Assembly: GCF_963664415.1 (NCBI RefSeq)
Contig: NZ_OY761440.1
Location: 1,798,001 to 1,862,000 of the forward strand
Length of the DNA: 64,000 nucleotides
Reading direction: 5' to 3'
From: an uncultured Desulfobacter sp.
GTDB lineage: Bacteria > Desulfobacterota > Desulfobacteria > Desulfobacterales > Desulfobacteraceae
The notes under the pieces were generated by a model. That model searched no databases. It was not told the DNA's origin and worked only from the letters and a program-made list of their open reading frames with translations. Both the position numbers and the translations under genes were made by a program. Shown here one piece after another: positions 63,838 through 64,000 of the stretch; the first letter of the stretch is position 1, and each line of letters begins with the position of its first letter.

Positions 63838-63956
63838 CCCTGCAACTTAAGAGCTATGTTAAATATTTAAATGAGTATGCGGGCAAATCCAGTGGTGTAC
63901 AAATTGAAATTTGTGGGTTGAACAAAGTATTTTCGATCGGCGGATCTAAATCTAAG

Positions 63957-63998
63957 TGCAATCCCATGAAAACAATAATTGATTTTCATGGGATTGCA
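63957..63998 (+). terminator. Long hairpin downstream of the DUF1703 gene
   Basis: TGCAATCCCATGAAAA and its exact complement (16 bp) enclose a 10-base AT loop at the very end of the window. It lies 120 bases after the stop codon. It may be a terminator or the end of another repeat cut by the window edge. Confidence 0.6.
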
Positions 63999-64000
63999 AC

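Noticed and set aside
1..64000. CRISPR arrays, tRNA or rRNA genes, prophage modules
   Set aside because: No regularly spaced repeats, no cloverleaf-type or rRNA-like sequence, and no phage structural genes were seen on either strand.

Overview
The window looks like the chromosome of an anaerobic, completely oxidising deltaproteobacterium of the Desulfobacter/Desulfobacula type (Desulfobacterales). This is an inference from gene content: monomeric isocitrate dehydrogenase, a full-length pyruvate carboxylase, an ADP-forming acyl-CoA synthetase, heme-binding and Cache chemoreceptors, many HDOD and receiver proteins, and a heavy load of mobile elements. No rRNA, tRNA or CRISPR array was seen.

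Bases 1-30600 are a mostly ordinary core region. It holds an FUSC-type membrane protein, a three-gene signalling operon (receiver, HDOD, hybrid kinase), two chemoreceptors, pyruvate carboxylase, a frameshifted MetR-like regulator and a THUMP-type RNA methyltransferase. Next come a receiver-like/PEP-synthase-like hybrid protein followed by a receiver-HDOD protein, then isocitrate dehydrogenase, a 2-hydroxyacid dehydrogenase, an SPFH protein, an acyl-CoA synthetase, panB and a DUF2520 reductase that could complete pantoate synthesis. Intergenic gaps carry strong hairpins, a degenerate dispersed repeat and one 0.4-kb AT-rich tract full of GTTNAAAA motifs.

Bases 30900-59800 are an accessory island of TonB-dependent outer-membrane receptors (TBDRs) and their regulators. 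After a first receptor with a convergent AraC regulator, the unit 'AraC regulator then receptor' is repeated four times in the same direction (about 40.6, 48.2, 51.5 and 58.8 kb). The same 37-bp direct-repeat element lies between regulator and receptor each time and is the probable AraC operator. Two copies of an ECF sigma/FecR transmembrane signalling module are interleaved. One is intact (sigma and FecR at 46.2-47.9 kb). The other has lost its sigma factor, and its FecR carries a 289-bp deletion. One receptor of the FecA type has lost exactly its signalling (STN) domain and sits behind an AraC regulator, which looks like rewiring from sigma-factor to AraC control.

The island is being eroded by insertions. 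An IS21-family element splits receptor 2. An IS91-family element, carrying a tyrosine recombinase with a probable programmed -1 frameshift, splits receptor 3. An ISKra4-like and an IS66 element both sit in the AraC gene at 51.5 kb. For every one of these insertions, removing the element (with one target duplication where present) restores the reading frame. The last regulator/receptor pair survives only as fragments.

Bases 59900-64000 contain a group II intron with its maturase on the minus strand, another copy pair of the dispersed repeat, and an AAA-ATPase/PD-(D/E)XK-type protein followed by a long hairpin.
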